Positions 27,011-37,403 of a stretch of DNA of 64,000 nt are shown in pieces. The stretch comes from Betaproteobacteria bacterium (GTDB lineage Bacteria > Pseudomonadota > Gammaproteobacteria > Burkholderiales > SG8-39): NCBI GenBank assembly GCA_009693435.1, contig SHXF01000001.1:138832-202831 (forward strand). The letters run 5' to 3'. The first letter of the stretch is position 1. Every line of letters begins with the position of its first letter. The notes beneath the pieces are model-generated. The model saw only the letters and a program-made list of their open reading frames with translations. It was not told the origin of the DNA and searched no databases. Both the position numbers and the translations under genes were made by a program.

Positions 27011-28780
27011 ATGGTCAAGAGATTGTTCGATGCGGTGGTCGTGGGCGCCGGCGGCGCCGGGCTGCGCGCGTCGCTGCATTTGGCGGAAGCGGGACTCAAG
27101 GTGGCGGTCCTGTCGAAAGTGTTTCCGACACGCTCCCACACCGTGGCCGCACAGGGCGGAGTCGGGGCTGCGCTCGGCAACATGGGTGAAGACTCCTGGC
27201 TATGGCACATGTACGACACGGTCAAGGGTTCCGACTGGCTCGGCGACCAGGACGCGATCGAATTCATGTGCAGGGAAGCACCGAAGGCAGTGTACGAACT
27301 CGAACATTTCGGCATGCCGTTCGATCGCAATGAAAATGGCACTGTCTATCAGCGGCCGTTCGGCGGTCACTCGTCGAACTTCGGCGAACGCCCGGTGCAG
27401 CGCAGTTGCTGTGCTGCCGACCGCACGGGCCACGCGATGTTGCACACGCTGTACCAGCGCAACGTCCGCGCCAATGCCCAGTTTTTCGTCGAGTGGATGG
27501 CGCTCGACCTGATTCGCGATGCAAGCGGACAGGTACTGGGCGTGACGGCGCTCGAGATGGAAACCGGCGAAGTCATGGTGCTGCAGGCGCGCGCCACCCT
27601 GTTTGCGACCGGCGGGGCCGGGCGTATTTTTTCATCGACGACCAACGCCTTTATCAATACCGGTGACGGACTGGGCATGGCGGCGCGTGCTGGCATTCCG
27701 CTGGAGGACATGGAATTCTGGCAATTCCATCCGACGGGCGTGGCCGGGGCGGGTGTGCTGATCACCGAAGGGGTGCGCGGGGAGGGCGGTTACCTGCTGA
27801 ACAAGAACGGCGAACGCTTCATGGAGCGTTACGCGCCGAATCTGAAGGACCTGGCCAGCCGGGATGTTGTGTCGCGGGCCATGGCTACCGAGATCAAGGA
27901 AGGCCGCGGTGGCGGCAAGGACGGGGACTACCTGCTGCTCAAACTGGATCACCTGGGACCCGAGGTTATCGACAAGCGTCTGCCGGGAATCCGCGAAATC
28001 GCCAAGAAATTCGCCAACGTGGACCCGGTCAAGGATCCCATTCCTGTGGTGCCGACGGTCCATTATCAAATGGGCGGCATACCGACCAATTATCTGGGCG
28101 AAGTGATAGTTCCGCGCGATGTCAACGGACGGCGCGAGGATGAAACGGTTGTCGCGGGTTTCTATGCCGCCGGAGAGTGTGCTTGCGCTTCGGTGCACGG
28201 GGCGAACCGGCTCGGCACCAATTCGCTGACCGACCTGCTCGTTTTCGGCAAGGCGTCGGCGGACTCGATGATCAAGTACCTGCGCGAGAATCCTGTCCAT
28301 AAGGACCTCCCCGGGGACGCGGAAGACCGCACCCTGTCGCGGCTGTCACGGCTGGACAACCAGAAGAACGGCGAGAGCGTGGCGGAAGTCGGCCGCGACA
28401 TGCGCCGAACGATGCAGTTGCATTGCGGCGTGTTTCGTTTCCCGGATCTGCTGTCCGAGGGTGTCCGGAAAATCCGCGAAGTCTCCGACCGCGCCACCCG
28501 CACCGAAATCAAGGACAAGAGCAAGGTATTCAATACAGCCCGGGTCGAGGCGCTGGAACTGGACAATCTCATCGACGTGGCGCGTGCATCCATGGTCTCA
28601 GCGGAGGCAAGGAAGGAATCGCGCGGGGCGCACGACCGCGCCGATTTCCATAACCGCGACGACGTCAACTGGCTCAAGCACAGCCTCTGGTTCAAGGATG
28701 CGGACCGGCTCGAGTACAAGCCGGTGCATATGAAGCCGCTTTCGGCCGAAACCGTCGAACCGAAAGTCAGGACCTATTAA
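27011..28780 (+). CDS. sdhA: Succinate dehydrogenase flavoprotein subunit
   Basis: 589 residues from the ATG at 27011. [13 protein letters not shown] binds FAD, the flavin-linking His is in [13 protein letters not shown] near residue 45, active-site segments include [16 protein letters not shown] near 240 and [19 protein letters not shown] near 395. It oxidises succinate to fumarate. A GTG two codons earlier (27005) is an equally possible start; neither has a strong ribosome-binding site. The 3-prime end lies in a 14-base direct repeat. Confidence 0.95.
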   Translation: MVKRLFDAVVVGAGGAGLRASLHLAEAGLKVAVLSKVFPTRSHTVAAQGGVGAALGNMGEDSWLWHMYDTVKGSDWLGDQDAIEFMCREAPKAVYELEHFGMPFDRNENGTVYQRPFGGHSSNFGERPVQRSCCAADRTGHAMLHTLYQRNVRANAQFFVEWMALDLIRDASGQVLGVTALEMETGEVMVLQARATLFATGGAGRIFSSTTNAFINTGDGLGMAARAGIPLEDMEFWQFHPTGVAGAGVLITEGVRGEGGYLLNKNGERFMERYAPNLKDLASRDVVSRAMATEIKEGRGGGKDGDYLLLKLDHLGPEVIDKRLPGIREIAKKFANVDPVKDPIPVVPTVHYQMGGIPTNYLGEVIVPRDVNGRREDETVVAGFYAAGECACASVHGANRLGTNSLTDLLVFGKASADSMIKYLRENPVHKDLPGDAEDRTLSRLSRLDNQKNGESVAEVGRDMRRTMQLHCGVFRFPDLLSEGVRKIREVSDRATRTEIKDKSKVFNTARVEALELDNLIDVARASMVSAEARKESRGAHDRADFHNRDDVNWLKHSLWFKDADRLEYKPVHMKPLSAETVEPKVRTY

Positions 28781-28794
28781 GTCAGGACCTATTA
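28766..28794 (+). repeat. Direct repeat duplicating the sdhA stop region
   Basis: GTCAGGACCTATTA occurs at 28766-28779 and again at 28781-28794, so the last codons and stop context of sdhA are duplicated downstream. It is a short tandem duplication. The 105 bases between sdhA and sdhB show no other signal apart from short GATGCGCAG-like repeats near 28796-28827. Confidence 0.8.
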
Positions 28795-28885
28795 GGATGC
28801 GCAGAATGCAGGGTGCGCAGGATGCGTTGGGTAAGCGTGTATTTTCAGTGCTTCCGTAATCGCAGAATTCAACCGAGAACGCCAA

Positions 28886-29581
28886 ATGCTCTTCAAAGTC
28901 TTCCGCTACGACCCGGACAAGGATGTCAAGCCCTATATGCAGGACTATGACATCCCGCTCGAGCCCACCGACCGGATGTTGCTCGATGCCCTCGTCCGGA
29001 TCAAGGAGCATGACGATACTTTGTCGTTGCGTCGTTCCTGCCGCGAGGGTGTGTGCGGCTCGGACGCGATGAATATCAACGGGCGCAACGGCCTGGCTTG
29101 CACGACGCGCGTAGCGGACCTCAAGGAGCCGGTTGAACTGCGTCCGCTACCGGGTCTGCCGGTGATCCGCGACCTGATTGTCGACATGAGCCAGTTCTTC
29201 AAACAGTACCACTCGATAAAGCCCTATCTGGTCAACGACGATCAGCCGCCTGAAAAAGAGCGCATCCAGTCCCCCGAGGACCGCGAAGCCCTGGATGGGT
29301 TGTACGAATGCATACTGTGCGCGTGCTGCTCGTCCGCGTGCCCGTCGTTCTGGTGGAATCCGGACAAGTTCGTCGGCCCGGCGGGGTTGCTGCAGGCCTA
29401 CCGGTTTATCGCCGACAGTCGCGACCAGGCCACCAATGAGCGCCTCGACAACCTCGAAGACCCGTATCGCCTGTTCCGTTGCCATACCATCATGAATTGC
29501 GTCGATGCGTGCCCCAAGAATCTCAATCCGACCAAGGCCATCGGCAAGATCAGGGAAATGCTGGTCAAGCGTGCCGTCTAG
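28886..29581 (+). CDS. sdhB: Succinate dehydrogenase iron-sulfur subunit
   Basis: 231 residues. 2Fe-2S ligands are in CREGVCGSDAMN near residue 52 and GLAC near 72; the 4Fe-4S and 3Fe-4S ligands are in CILCACCSSACP near 142 and CHTIMNCVDACPKNLNP near 198. It passes electrons from SdhA to quinone at SdhCD. It is followed at 29645 by the flavinylation factor gene sdhE. Confidence 0.95.
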   Translation: MLFKVFRYDPDKDVKPYMQDYDIPLEPTDRMLLDALVRIKEHDDTLSLRRSCREGVCGSDAMNINGRNGLACTTRVADLKEPVELRPLPGLPVIRDLIVDMSQFFKQYHSIKPYLVNDDQPPEKERIQSPEDREALDGLYECILCACCSSACPSFWWNPDKFVGPAGLLQAYRFIADSRDQATNERLDNLEDPYRLFRCHTIMNCVDACPKNLNPTKAIGKIREMLVKRAV

Positions 29582-29644
29582 CGGGAAAGGCGGGGACGCT
29601 GCGCTGAAGGTTTGCGGTTTTCGGCGATCGGGCGGGAAACGGCG

Positions 29645-29884
29645 ATGGAGGCTGTAGAATTCAATCGCCTGCGCTGGCAATGCCGGCGCGGCATGCTGGA
29701 AAACGATCTGGTGCTGGATCGGTTTCTGCTTCGCCACGGTGAAGCCCTGGAAGGGGCGCGGCTGGAGGCGTTCAAGGCATTGCTCGAATATTCGGACAAC
29801 GATTTATGGGATGTGGTGAGCGGACGCGCGGAATGCCGCGATCCGTCGCTCAGTGAGGTGGTGGCGCTGCTGCGGGCGTGCTGA
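29645..29884 (+). CDS. sdhE: SdhE FAD assembly factor
   Basis: 79 residues, the usual size. [19 protein letters not shown] contains the RGxxE motif needed for flavinylation of Sdh[10 protein letters not shown] near the C-terminus is also conserved. It promotes covalent FAD attachment to SdhA. The ATG at 29645 is chosen because the family begins there; an upstream in-frame ATG at 29612 adds 11 atypical residues. It lies between sdhB and gltA. Confidence 0.9.
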   Translation: MEAVEFNRLRWQCRRGMLENDLVLDRFLLRHGEALEGARLEAFKALLEYSDNDLWDVVSGRAECRDPSLSEVVALLRAC

Positions 29885-29930
29885 GACCCGGACCCATACC
29901 AGCAGACTACGGTATTTCCAGGAGACGTCT

Positions 29931-31226
29931 ATGAGTGCCAGCAAAAAAGCCGTGCTGAATTACGGCGACGGCAAATCAGTTGAATTTCCGGTTCTTTCCG
30001 GCAGCATAGGCCCGGACGTGATCGACATTCGCACGCTCTACGGCAAGACCGGTGCGTTCACCTATGACCCGGGATTCCTTTCCACCGCAAGCTGTAGTTC
30101 GAAGATCACCTACATCGACGGCGACACGGGTGTTCTGCTCTATCGCGGCTACCATATAGAGGAACTGGCGAAGCACTGCGACTTTCTGGAAGTCTGCTAC
30201 CTGCTCCTCAACGGTGAACTTCCGGATCCGGGACAGAAGAAAGAGTTCGACACCACGGTCATCCACCACACCATGGTGCACGACCAGCTCAACCGGTTCT
30301 TCACCGGCTTCCGGCGCGATGCGCATCCCATGGCGGTCATGGTCGGAATAGTGGGCGCCTTGTCGGCTTTCTATCACGACTCGCTCGACATCAATAATCC
30401 CGAGCATCGCAAGGTTTCGGCATTTCGCCTGATCGCCAAGCTGCCGACCATAGTCGCCATGGCCTACAAGTATTCGATGGGCCAGCCGTTTGTGTATCCG
30501 CAGAACAACCTGTCTTATTCCGCGAACTTCATGCGCATGATGTTCGCGGTGCCGACGGAAGAGTACAAGGTGAACGAGGTGTTGGTGCGGGCGCTTGACC
30601 GCATTTTCATCCTGCACGCGGACCACGAACAGAATGCGTCGACCTCGACGGTGCGCCTGTCCGGTTCGTCCGGTGCCAATCCGTTTGCGTGCATCGCGGC
30701 CGGCATTGCGTGTTTGTGGGGACCGGCCCACGGCGGCGCAAACGAGGCCTGCCTCGAGATGCTGGAGGAGATCGGCGACGTGTCCAAAGTCGGCGAGTTC
30801 ATCAAGAAGGCGAAAGACAAGGACTCCGGTGTCCGCCTTATGGGCTTCGGCCACCGCGTCTACAAGAATTACGATCCGCGCGCCAAGCTGATGCGCGAGA
30901 CCTGCCACGAAGTCTTGGGGGAACTCGGCCTGCACGACGACCGCTTGTTCAAGCTCGCCCTCGCGCTGGAGAAAATCGCCCTCGAGGACGATTATTTTGT
31001 GCAGCGGAAACTCTATCCGAATGTCGACTTCTATTCCGGCATCGTGCAGCGCGCGCTGGGAATCCCGGTTTCAATGTTCACCTGCATCTTCGCGCTGGCT
31101 CGCACCGTCGGCTGGATTGCGCAGTGGCAGGAAATGATTTCCGATCCGGAATACAAGATCGGCCGGCCGCGCCAGCTCTACAACGGGCCGGGTCCCCGCG
31201 ATTTCGTGAAAATCGCGAACCGTTGA
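29931..31226 (+). CDS. gltA: Citrate synthase
   Basis: 431 residues of the hexameric type II class. [18 protein letters not shown] near residue 45, catalytic [11 protein letters not shown] near 225, GAAHGG-like [13 protein letters not shown] near 265 and [16 protein letters not shown] near 305 are all present. It condenses acetyl-CoA with oxaloacetate. AGGAGA lies before the ATG at 29931. Upstream in-frame sequence overlaps sdhE. sucA follows after 158 bases. Confidence 0.96.
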   Translation: MSASKKAVLNYGDGKSVEFPVLSGSIGPDVIDIRTLYGKTGAFTYDPGFLSTASCSSKITYIDGDTGVLLYRGYHIEELAKHCDFLEVCYLLLNGELPDPGQKKEFDTTVIHHTMVHDQLNRFFTGFRRDAHPMAVMVGIVGALSAFYHDSLDINNPEHRKVSAFRLIAKLPTIVAMAYKYSMGQPFVYPQNNLSYSANFMRMMFAVPTEEYKVNEVLVRALDRIFILHADHEQNASTSTVRLSGSSGANPFACIAAGIACLWGPAHGGANEACLEMLEEIGDVSKVGEFIKKAKDKDSGVRLMGFGHRVYKNYDPRAKLMRETCHEVLGELGLHDDRLFKLALALEKIALEDDYFVQRKLYPNVDFYSGIVQRALGIPVSMFTCIFALARTVGWIAQWQEMISDPEYKIGRPRQLYNGPGPRDFVKIANR

Positions 31227-31356
31227 GCCTTTCCTGACAGGACCGGAGCGTGCGCGGCTGAGCGGCTGATCGACATGGGCGCTCGTTCGGGCGCTGCAGC
31301 CCTGGCCAGGGCCGGCGCGCGCCCGAGCGGCTGTCAAGAAGCCATGTATCTTTTTT

Positions 31357-31370
31357 CCCGACTTATCGGG
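31357..31370 (+). promoter_or_regulatory. Short hairpin in the sucA 5-prime region
   Basis: CCCGA-CTTA-TCGGG forms a 5-bp stem, preceded by a T6 run and ending 14 bases before the sucA start. The 158-base gltA-sucA spacer also has a GC-rich inverted segment near 31284-31326. A role in sucA translation or transcript processing is possible. Confidence 0.35.
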
Positions 31371-31384
31371 CAAGGTGGCAGGCC

Positions 31385-34225
31385 ATGATGAAACAGATGC
31401 TGTCGAATTCGTACCTGTTCGGTGCCAATGCGCCGTTCATAGAGGAACTGTACGAATCCTATCTGAATAACCCGCAGTCGATTCCCGAGCAGTGGCGCGA
31501 GTATTTCGACAAGATGCAGCTGCTGCCGAGCCCGGCTGACGGCAATGGCGGGCGCGACGTGGCGCATGCACCAATCGTGCAGTCGTTCGCGCAGCGCGCC
31601 AAGGAAGGCAAGCTGCGCGCCGCGGCCTCCCCGACCGAACTGGGCGTGGAGCGCAAGCAGGTCTATGTGCTGCTCTTGATCGCCGCGTACCGGACCATGG
31701 GATGCCGCTGGGCCGAGATCGACCCGTTGAAGCGCCAGCCGAGGCCGAACATTCCGGAACTGGGACCGGCTTTCTACGATCTGACCGAAGCCGACATGGA
31801 CCTCGTCTTCAACACCGGCACGCTGATCGGTCCGGAGCGCGCGACGCTGCGGGACATAATTCAGGCGCTGCGCGAGACGTATTGCGGCTCCATAGGCGTC
31901 GAATACATGTACATGAGCGACATGCGCCAGAAACACTGGATCCAGCAGCGGCTGGAGGCGGTGCGTTCCCGGCCCAATCTGTCGGCGGATGCGAAGCAGC
32001 GCATTCTCGAGCGCATCACCGCCGCGGAGACCCTGGAGAAGTACCTCCACACGCGCTACGTCGGGCAGAAGCGTTTTTCGCTCGAAGGGGGCGAGACGCT
32101 GATTGCCTGCCTGGACGAATCGGTGCAACGCGCCGGCGCGCATGGCATCGAGGAATTCGTCATCGGCATGGCGCATCGCGGTCGCCTCAACGTGCTGGTG
32201 AATACACTGGGCAAGACCCCGGGGGAGCTGTTCTCGGAATTCGAGGGCAAGCACGCGGCCGATCTCTCGTCCACGGGCGACGTCAAGTACCACAACGGCT
32301 TCTCCTCCGACGTATCGACCGCGGGCGGTCCGATCCACCTTACGCTTGCGTTCAATCCTTCGCACCTGGAGATCGTCAATCCGGTGGTCGAGGGCTCGGT
32401 GCGCGCGCGCCAGCATCGCCGCAAGGACAAGACCGGCGATTCGGTGATGTCGTTGCTGCTGCACGGCGATGCCGCATTCGCCGGCCAGGGCGTGATCATG
32501 GAGACCTTCAATCTGGCGCTGACGCGCGGCTACGGCACGGGCGGCACGGTGCACATCGTGATCAACAACCAGATCGGATTTACCACTTCCGACCTGCGCG
32601 ATGCTCGCTCGTCGCTGTATTGCACCGACGTGGCCAAGATGATAGAGGCGCCGATCTTCCACGTGAACGCGGACGATCCCGAGGCTGCCGTGTTCGTCAC
32701 CCAACTGGCGATGGATTTCCGCAAGGAATTCAAGCAGGACGTGGTGGTCGATCTGGTGTGCTTTCGCAAACTGGGGCACAACGAGCAGGACGAGCCTTTT
32801 GTCACCCAGCCGCTGATGTACAAGAAAATTTCACAGCACCCCGGAACGCGCAAGCTGTACGCCGACAAGCTGATAGCGCAGGGCGTCATCAAGGCGGACG
32901 AACCCGACCAGATGATCAAGGATTACCGCCAGGCGCTGGACGAGGGCAAGCACACCTCCAGCACGGTGTTGTCGCAGTTCCAGCGCAAGTACGCCGTGGA
33001 CTGGACGCCCTTCCTCAATACCAAGTGGACCGACAGCGCCGATACCTCGGTGCCCATTGCCGATCTGCAACGGCTGGGGGAACGGCTGACCACCGTCCCT
33101 GCAGGATTCAAGGTCCATCCTTCGGTCGAGCGTGTCATTCAGGCGCGCCGTGAAATGGCACAGGGCAAGCGCATGCTCGACTGGGGCATGGCGGAAAACC
33201 TGGCGTACGCGACACTCCTGGTGAACGGCTATGGCGTGCGGCTCTCGGGACAGGATTCCGGACGCGGAACCTTCGCCCACCGCCACTCCGTGCTGCACGA
33301 CCAGAATCGCGAGAAATGGGATGCCGGAACCTGCATTCCGTTGCAGAATCTTGGCGAGAACCAGTCGGATTTCGTGGTGATCGACTCGGTGCTCTCGGAG
33401 GAGGCTGTGCTGGGTTTCGAGTACGGCTACGCGTGCGCCGAACCCAACGAATTGACCATCTGGGAGGCGCAGTTCGGTGATTTCGCCAATGGCGCACAGG
33501 TCGTCATCGACCAGTTCATCGCTTCAGGCGAGGCAAAATGGGGCCGCATGTGCGGGCTGGTGCTGCTGCTGCCTCACGGATACGAGGGGCAGGGGCCGGA
33601 ACATTCTTCCGGGCGCCTGGAGCGTTATCTGCAATTGTGCGCGGAGCACAACATGCAGGTGTGCGTGCCCAGCACGCCGGCGCAGATTTTCCACCTGCTG
33701 CGCCGCCAGATGCTGCGCCAGTTCAGAAAACCGTTGATCGTATTTACCCCCAAGTCGCTGCTGCGCAAGCCCGATGCCGTTTCGCCGCTGAAGGACCTCG
33801 CCAAGGGCGAATTCAAGACCGTTATCGGCGAAGTCGACGTGCTCGATCCGAAAGATGTCAGTCGCATCGTGATGTGCTCGGGCAAGGTCTATTACGACCT
33901 GTTGTCGGCGCGCCGCGAGCGGCGGCTCGACAACATCGCGATCATCCGCATCGAGCAGCTCTATCCGTTCCCGCACAAGCCGTTTTCGGCGGAAATGAAA
34001 CGCTATCCGAACGCGCGGGAAATCGTGTGGTGCCAGGAAGAACCGCAGAATCAGGGGGCCTGGTATCAGACGCAGCACTATTTCGTCGAAAATATGCGCG
34101 CCGAGCAGAAACTGTTCTGCGCCAGCCGCCCGTCCGCTGCAGCGCCTGCAGGCGGATCCCTGTCAAAGCACAACGAGCGGCAAAAGAAAGTGATCGAAAT
34201 GGCATTGGGCAAATTCAAGGGCTGA
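31385..34225 (+). CDS. sucA: 2-oxoglutarate dehydrogenase E1 component
   Basis: 946 residues, thiamine-diphosphate-dependent. The N-terminal SNSYLFGANAPFIEELYESY is the segment that interacts with E2; GMAHRGRLNVLVN near residue 260, HGDAAFAGQGVIMETFNL near 360 and FVSQPL-like FVTQPLMYKKI near 475 are conserved, as is GQDSGRGTFAHRHSVLHDQ near 620. It decarboxylates 2-oxoglutarate and loads succinyl onto E2. AAGGTGG precedes the ATG; a second ATG follows directly. Confidence 0.96.
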   Translation: MMKQMLSNSYLFGANAPFIEELYESYLNNPQSIPEQWREYFDKMQLLPSPADGNGGRDVAHAPIVQSFAQRAKEGKLRAAASPTELGVERKQVYVLLLIAAYRTMGCRWAEIDPLKRQPRPNIPELGPAFYDLTEADMDLVFNTGTLIGPERATLRDIIQALRETYCGSIGVEYMYMSDMRQKHWIQQRLEAVRSRPNLSADAKQRILERITAAETLEKYLHTRYVGQKRFSLEGGETLIACLDESVQRAGAHGIEEFVIGMAHRGRLNVLVNTLGKTPGELFSEFEGKHAADLSSTGDVKYHNGFSSDVSTAGGPIHLTLAFNPSHLEIVNPVVEGSVRARQHRRKDKTGDSVMSLLLHGDAAFAGQGVIMETFNLALTRGYGTGGTVHIVINNQIGFTTSDLRDARSSLYCTDVAKMIEAPIFHVNADDPEAAVFVTQLAMDFRKEFKQDVVVDLVCFRKLGHNEQDEPFVTQPLMYKKISQHPGTRKLYADKLIAQGVIKADEPDQMIKDYRQALDEGKHTSSTVLSQFQRKYAVDWTPFLNTKWTDSADTSVPIADLQRLGERLTTVPAGFKVHPSVERVIQARREMAQGKRMLDWGMAENLAYATLLVNGYGVRLSGQDSGRGTFAHRHSVLHDQNREKWDAGTCIPLQNLGENQSDFVVIDSVLSEEAVLGFEYGYACAEPNELTIWEAQFGDFANGAQVVIDQFIASGEAKWGRMCGLVLLLPHGYEGQGPEHSSGRLERYLQLCAEHNMQVCVPSTPAQIFHLLRRQMLRQFRKPLIVFTPKSLLRKPDAVSPLKDLAKGEFKTVIGEVDVLDPKDVSRIVMCSGKVYYDLLSARRERRLDNIAIIRIEQLYPFPHKPFSAEMKRYPNAREIVWCQEEPQNQGAWYQTQHYFVENMRAEQKLFCASRPSAAAPAGGSLSKHNERQKKVIEMALGKFKG

Positions 34226-34255
34226 CACCGGCATCATGGGGGGCAGTCCTGGCAT

Positions 34256-34280
34256 CCGGCGTGCTGCACGCTGGTTTTTT
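34256..34280 (+). terminator. Intrinsic terminator-like hairpin between sucA and sucB
   Basis: CCGGCGTG and CACGCTGG (34256-34263 and 34267-34274) form an 8-bp stem, with one G.U pair and a 3-base loop, followed immediately by T6. It lies between two subunits of one complex, so it probably acts as a partial terminator or mRNA stabiliser adjusting E1:E2 ratio. Confidence 0.7.
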
Positions 34281-34338
34281 GAAGTAGGCGTGGCCAAGGT
34301 CGAGCCGAAGCCCGTGAAAAAACCGAACGGAGCGATTC

Positions 34339-35619
34339 ATGTTAGTAGAAGTCAGGATTCCACAGCTGTCGGAGTCGGTTGCGGAAGCGACCATGCTCAG
34401 CTGGCACAAGAAGGAAGGCGAAGCGGTCAAGCGCGACGAAAACCTCATCGATATCGAGACCGACAAAGTCGTTCTGGAATTGCCGGCGCCGGTTGACGGC
34501 GTACTGGTCAGGATAATGAAGGAGGACGGCGCAACGGTCGTATCAGGCGAAGTGATTGCACGGATCGACACCGAGGCCAAGCCCACGTTGGGCTCCGTCG
34601 CAGCGGCCCCGGCACCGGCCGGTGTACGTTCGGAACCGAAGGATGTTCCGGAAACGCCCGTGCTGTCCCCGGCTGAGGCGCGCCAGGATGCTCGCCTGAT
34701 GCCTGCCGCAAGAAAGCTCGTGGAAGAACTGGGGATTGATCCGACGCGCATCGCGGGCAGCGGACGAGACGGCCGGATCACCAAGGCCGACGTGCTGGAG
34801 CAGGGCCGCAAGCCGGCGGCTACAGTCCGGCCCGCGGCGGCAGTCCGGCCGGCGGAGACCGGCGCGCCGGCGCTGGCGCAAGCACCGTCGCCGGTCAACG
34901 TCGATCAGCTACTCGGCGGCAGGCCCGAGCAGCGGGTGCCGATGTCGCGCTTGCGCGCGCGCATAGCGGAACGGCTGGTGCAATCCCAGTCCACCGCGGC
35001 CATCCTCACCACGTTCAATGAAGTGAACATGCAGCCGGTGATGGAGATGCGCAAGAAGTACCAGGAGCGCTTCGAGAAGGAGCACGGGGTCAAGCTCGGC
35101 TTCATGTCCTTTATCGTCAAGGCGACGCTGCACGCTCTGAAAAAATATCCGGTGGTCAATGCTTCGGTGGACGGGAACGACATCGTCTATCACGGCTATT
35201 TCGACATCGGCATCGCCGTTGGCAGCCCGCGGGGCCTGGTAGTTCCCATACTGCGCGATTGCGACCAGTTGTCGCTGGCTGAGATCGAAAAGAAGATCGC
35301 CGACTTCGGAAAACGCGCCCAGGAGGGCAAGCTCTCGATCGAAGACCTGACAGGGGGCACGTTCTCGATTTCAAACGGCGGGGTGTTCGGTTCGATGCTC
35401 TCGACGCCCATCATCAATCCGCCGCAATCCGCCATTCTCGGGGTGCACGCCACCAAGGACCGGCCGGTGGTGGAAAACGGCCAGATCGTGATACGACCGA
35501 TGAATTATCTCGCGATGTCCTACGACCACCGTATCATCGACGGCCGCGAGGCGGTGCTATCCCTGGTGGCCATCAAGGAGGCGCTGGAGGACCCCGCTCG
35601 CCTGCTCCTGAACATCTGA
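34339..35619 (+). CDS. sucB: 2-oxoglutarate dehydrogenase E2 (dihydrolipoyl succinyltransferase)
   Basis: 426 residues. Lipoyl domain at 1-75 with the lipoylated Lys in [12 protein letters not shown]; an Ala/Pro linker; the peripheral subunit-binding domain near 115-150 ([19 protein letters not shown]); a second linker rich in PAAxVRPA; and the catalytic domain from about 190 with [19 protein letters not shown] and the catalytic [10 protein letters not shown]. It transfers succinyl to CoA. A hairpin at 35641-35664 (CCCCGGC/GCCGGGG, no T-tract) follows. Confidence 0.95.
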   Translation: MLVEVRIPQLSESVAEATMLSWHKKEGEAVKRDENLIDIETDKVVLELPAPVDGVLVRIMKEDGATVVSGEVIARIDTEAKPTLGSVAAAPAPAGVRSEPKDVPETPVLSPAEARQDARLMPAARKLVEELGIDPTRIAGSGRDGRITKADVLEQGRKPAATVRPAAAVRPAETGAPALAQAPSPVNVDQLLGGRPEQRVPMSRLRARIAERLVQSQSTAAILTTFNEVNMQPVMEMRKKYQERFEKEHGVKLGFMSFIVKATLHALKKYPVVNASVDGNDIVYHGYFDIGIAVGSPRGLVVPILRDCDQLSLAEIEKKIADFGKRAQEGKLSIEDLTGGTFSISNGGVFGSMLSTPIINPPQSAILGVHATKDRPVVENGQIVIRPMNYLAMSYDHRIIDGREAVLSLVAIKEALEDPARLLLNI

Positions 35620-35701
35620 AACGGCAGGCCGCCACTTCTGCCCCGGCGGCTCACCCGGCCGGGGACGCAATGAGCGGGGATTTGCTCCGTCGCGATGCCG
35701 A

Positions 35702-35722
35702 TTCGGCAAATGATATGCCGAA
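35702..35722. repeat. Inverted repeat in the sucB-lpdA spacer
   Basis: TTCGGCA and TGCCGAA flank a 7-base spacer. It lies next to the degenerate copy of the 64-bp repeat and could be an operator or part of the repeat-associated structure. Confidence 0.4.
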
Positions 35723-35795
35723 CAAGGAGGCTCAGTTACGTAGATGCGGCCCCCTTGTAAATTGCGGCCCCCTTGTATATCCCCCATTTCAGGGG
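35720..35795 (-). repeat. Degenerate inverted copy of the 64-bp intergenic hairpin repeat
   Basis: GCGGCCCCCTTGT occurs twice (35746-35758 and 35764-35776), and the second is followed by ATATCCCCCATTTCAGGGG. This is the reverse complement of the core of the triple repeat at 41577-41757, with a disrupted first hairpin arm (GAACAAGGAGGC at 35720-35731). It ends 77 bases before the lpdA start codon. Confidence 0.75.
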
Positions 35796-35871
35796 AAACA
35801 CGCTTGATGCTTTTTCGGAAGTGGACACTTGTTCAGTGTTTCCCAGACAACCAGGCAAGGATTTCCATATC

Positions 35872-37299
35872 ATGGTCCAGTCATTCGACGTTGCAGTGAT
35901 CGGTGCAGGCCCGGCGGGCTACATCGCGGCGATTCGCTGTGCCCAGCTCGGCATGAGCGTGGCTTGCGTCGAGGAATGGCGCACCCCCGACGGTGACCCC
36001 GCACTCGGCGGGACCTGTCTCAACGTCGGATGCATTCCCTCCAAAGCCCTGCTTGAATCCTCGGAGAATGTCGAGCGCATCTCCCACAAAATCGGCGTCC
36101 ACGGGATTGCCGTGACCGGTGTCAGCGTCGACGTGGGCAAGATGCTGGCGCGCAAGGACGCCATCGTCACCAGGATGACGAAGGGAATCGAAACTCTGTT
36201 TCGCAAGAACAAGGTTACGTGGCTGAGGGGCCATGGCAAGCTGACTGGGCGCGGCCAGGCATGGCAGCTTGAGGTATCTGGAGCTGAAGGCAGCGAATCG
36301 GTGGAGGCGACCTATGTGATCATCGCCACGGGCTCCACCGCGCGCCACCTCCCCGGTGTGCCGGTCGACAACGAAATCGTCTGCGACAATATCGGGGCCC
36401 TTGCGTTTCGCGAGGTACCGCAGCGGCTGGGTGTCATCGGCGCCGGCGTCATCGGCCTGGAACTCGGTTCGGTATGGCGGCGGCTCGGCTCGAAGGTGAC
36501 GGTCCTCGAGGCTTTGCCTGCCTTTCTTGGCGCAGCCGACGAGGCGGTCGCCAAGGCCGCGTGGAAGATTTTCACCAAGGACCAGGGTGTCGACATCCGC
36601 CTGTCCTGCAAGATCGGAGAGATCGCGGTCACGAAAAAGGGGGTCACTGTCCACTACGAAACCGCCGGGAGCGCGCAGCAGCTGGTCTGCGACCGCCTGA
36701 TCGTGTCGGTGGGGCGGGTGCCCAATAGCGCGGGGCTGGGCGCGGAGAACGTCGGCCTGAAGATAGACGGCCGCGGCTTCATCGAGGTGGATGGCGAGTG
36801 CCGGACCAACCTGTCCAACGTGTTCGCCGCGGGCGACGTGGTGCGCGGTCCGATGCTCGCGCACAAGGGAGAGGAGGAGGGTGTGATGGTGGCCGAACTT
36901 ATCGCAGGCCAGAAGGGGCACGTCAACCTCGAGACGATACCCTGGGTGATCTATACCTCGCCGGAGATTGCCTGGGTGGGCAAGACCGAGCAGGCGCTCA
37001 AGGCGGAAGGCATACCCTACAAGGTCGGGCAGTTCCCCTTCACCATCAACGGCAGGGCGCTGGGCCAGGACGAGACCGAAGGTTTCGTGAAGATGCTGGC
37101 GCACGCGAAAACAGATGAGATCCTCGGCGTGCACATCATCAACACGCATGCCTCCGAACTGATTGCCGAGGCTGTCGTTGCCATGGAATTCCGTGCTTCG
37201 TCCGAAGACATCGCGCGCATCGTTCACGCCCATCCGTCGCTATCGGAGGTGATGCACGAAGCAGCGCTTGCGGTCGATAAGCGGGCGCTCAACATGTGA
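35872..37299 (+). CDS. lpdA: Dihydrolipoyl dehydrogenase (E3)
   Basis: 475 residues. FAD-binding [14 protein letters not shown] at the N-terminus, redox-active disulfide [13 protein letters not shown] near residue 45, NAD-binding [16 protein letters not shown] near 185, and the C-terminal His-Glu pair in [14 protein letters not shown]. It reoxidises dihydrolipoamide of E2. AAGGA precedes the ATG at 35872. A longer frame from 35773 includes the repeat element and is rejected. Confidence 0.95.
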   Translation: MVQSFDVAVIGAGPAGYIAAIRCAQLGMSVACVEEWRTPDGDPALGGTCLNVGCIPSKALLESSENVERISHKIGVHGIAVTGVSVDVGKMLARKDAIVTRMTKGIETLFRKNKVTWLRGHGKLTGRGQAWQLEVSGAEGSESVEATYVIIATGSTARHLPGVPVDNEIVCDNIGALAFREVPQRLGVIGAGVIGLELGSVWRRLGSKVTVLEALPAFLGAADEAVAKAAWKIFTKDQGVDIRLSCKIGEIAVTKKGVTVHYETAGSAQQLVCDRLIVSVGRVPNSAGLGAENVGLKIDGRGFIEVDGECRTNLSNVFAAGDVVRGPMLAHKGEEEGVMVAELIAGQKGHVNLETIPWVIYTSPEIAWVGKTEQALKAEGIPYKVGQFPFTINGRALGQDETEGFVKMLAHAKTDEILGVHIINTHASELIAEAVVAMEFRASSEDIARIVHAHPSLSEVMHEAALAVDKRALNM

Positions 37300-37403
37300 C
37301 CGGCAAAGCCTCAGGGCCAGGCTGGCGACCCCGCCGCTTGCGCCACGCAATTCTGTATCATCCCGTTCAAGCTTCAACTTCCGAGAAATCCGACCTCCGC
37401 AAC

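Noticed and set aside
31334..32779. A 481-codon open frame on the minus strand over sucA
   Set aside because: An antisense shadow with biased composition and no family match.
35773..35871. An N-terminal extension of lpdA from base 35773
   Set aside because: It would translate part of the repeat element; the family N-terminus begins at 35872.
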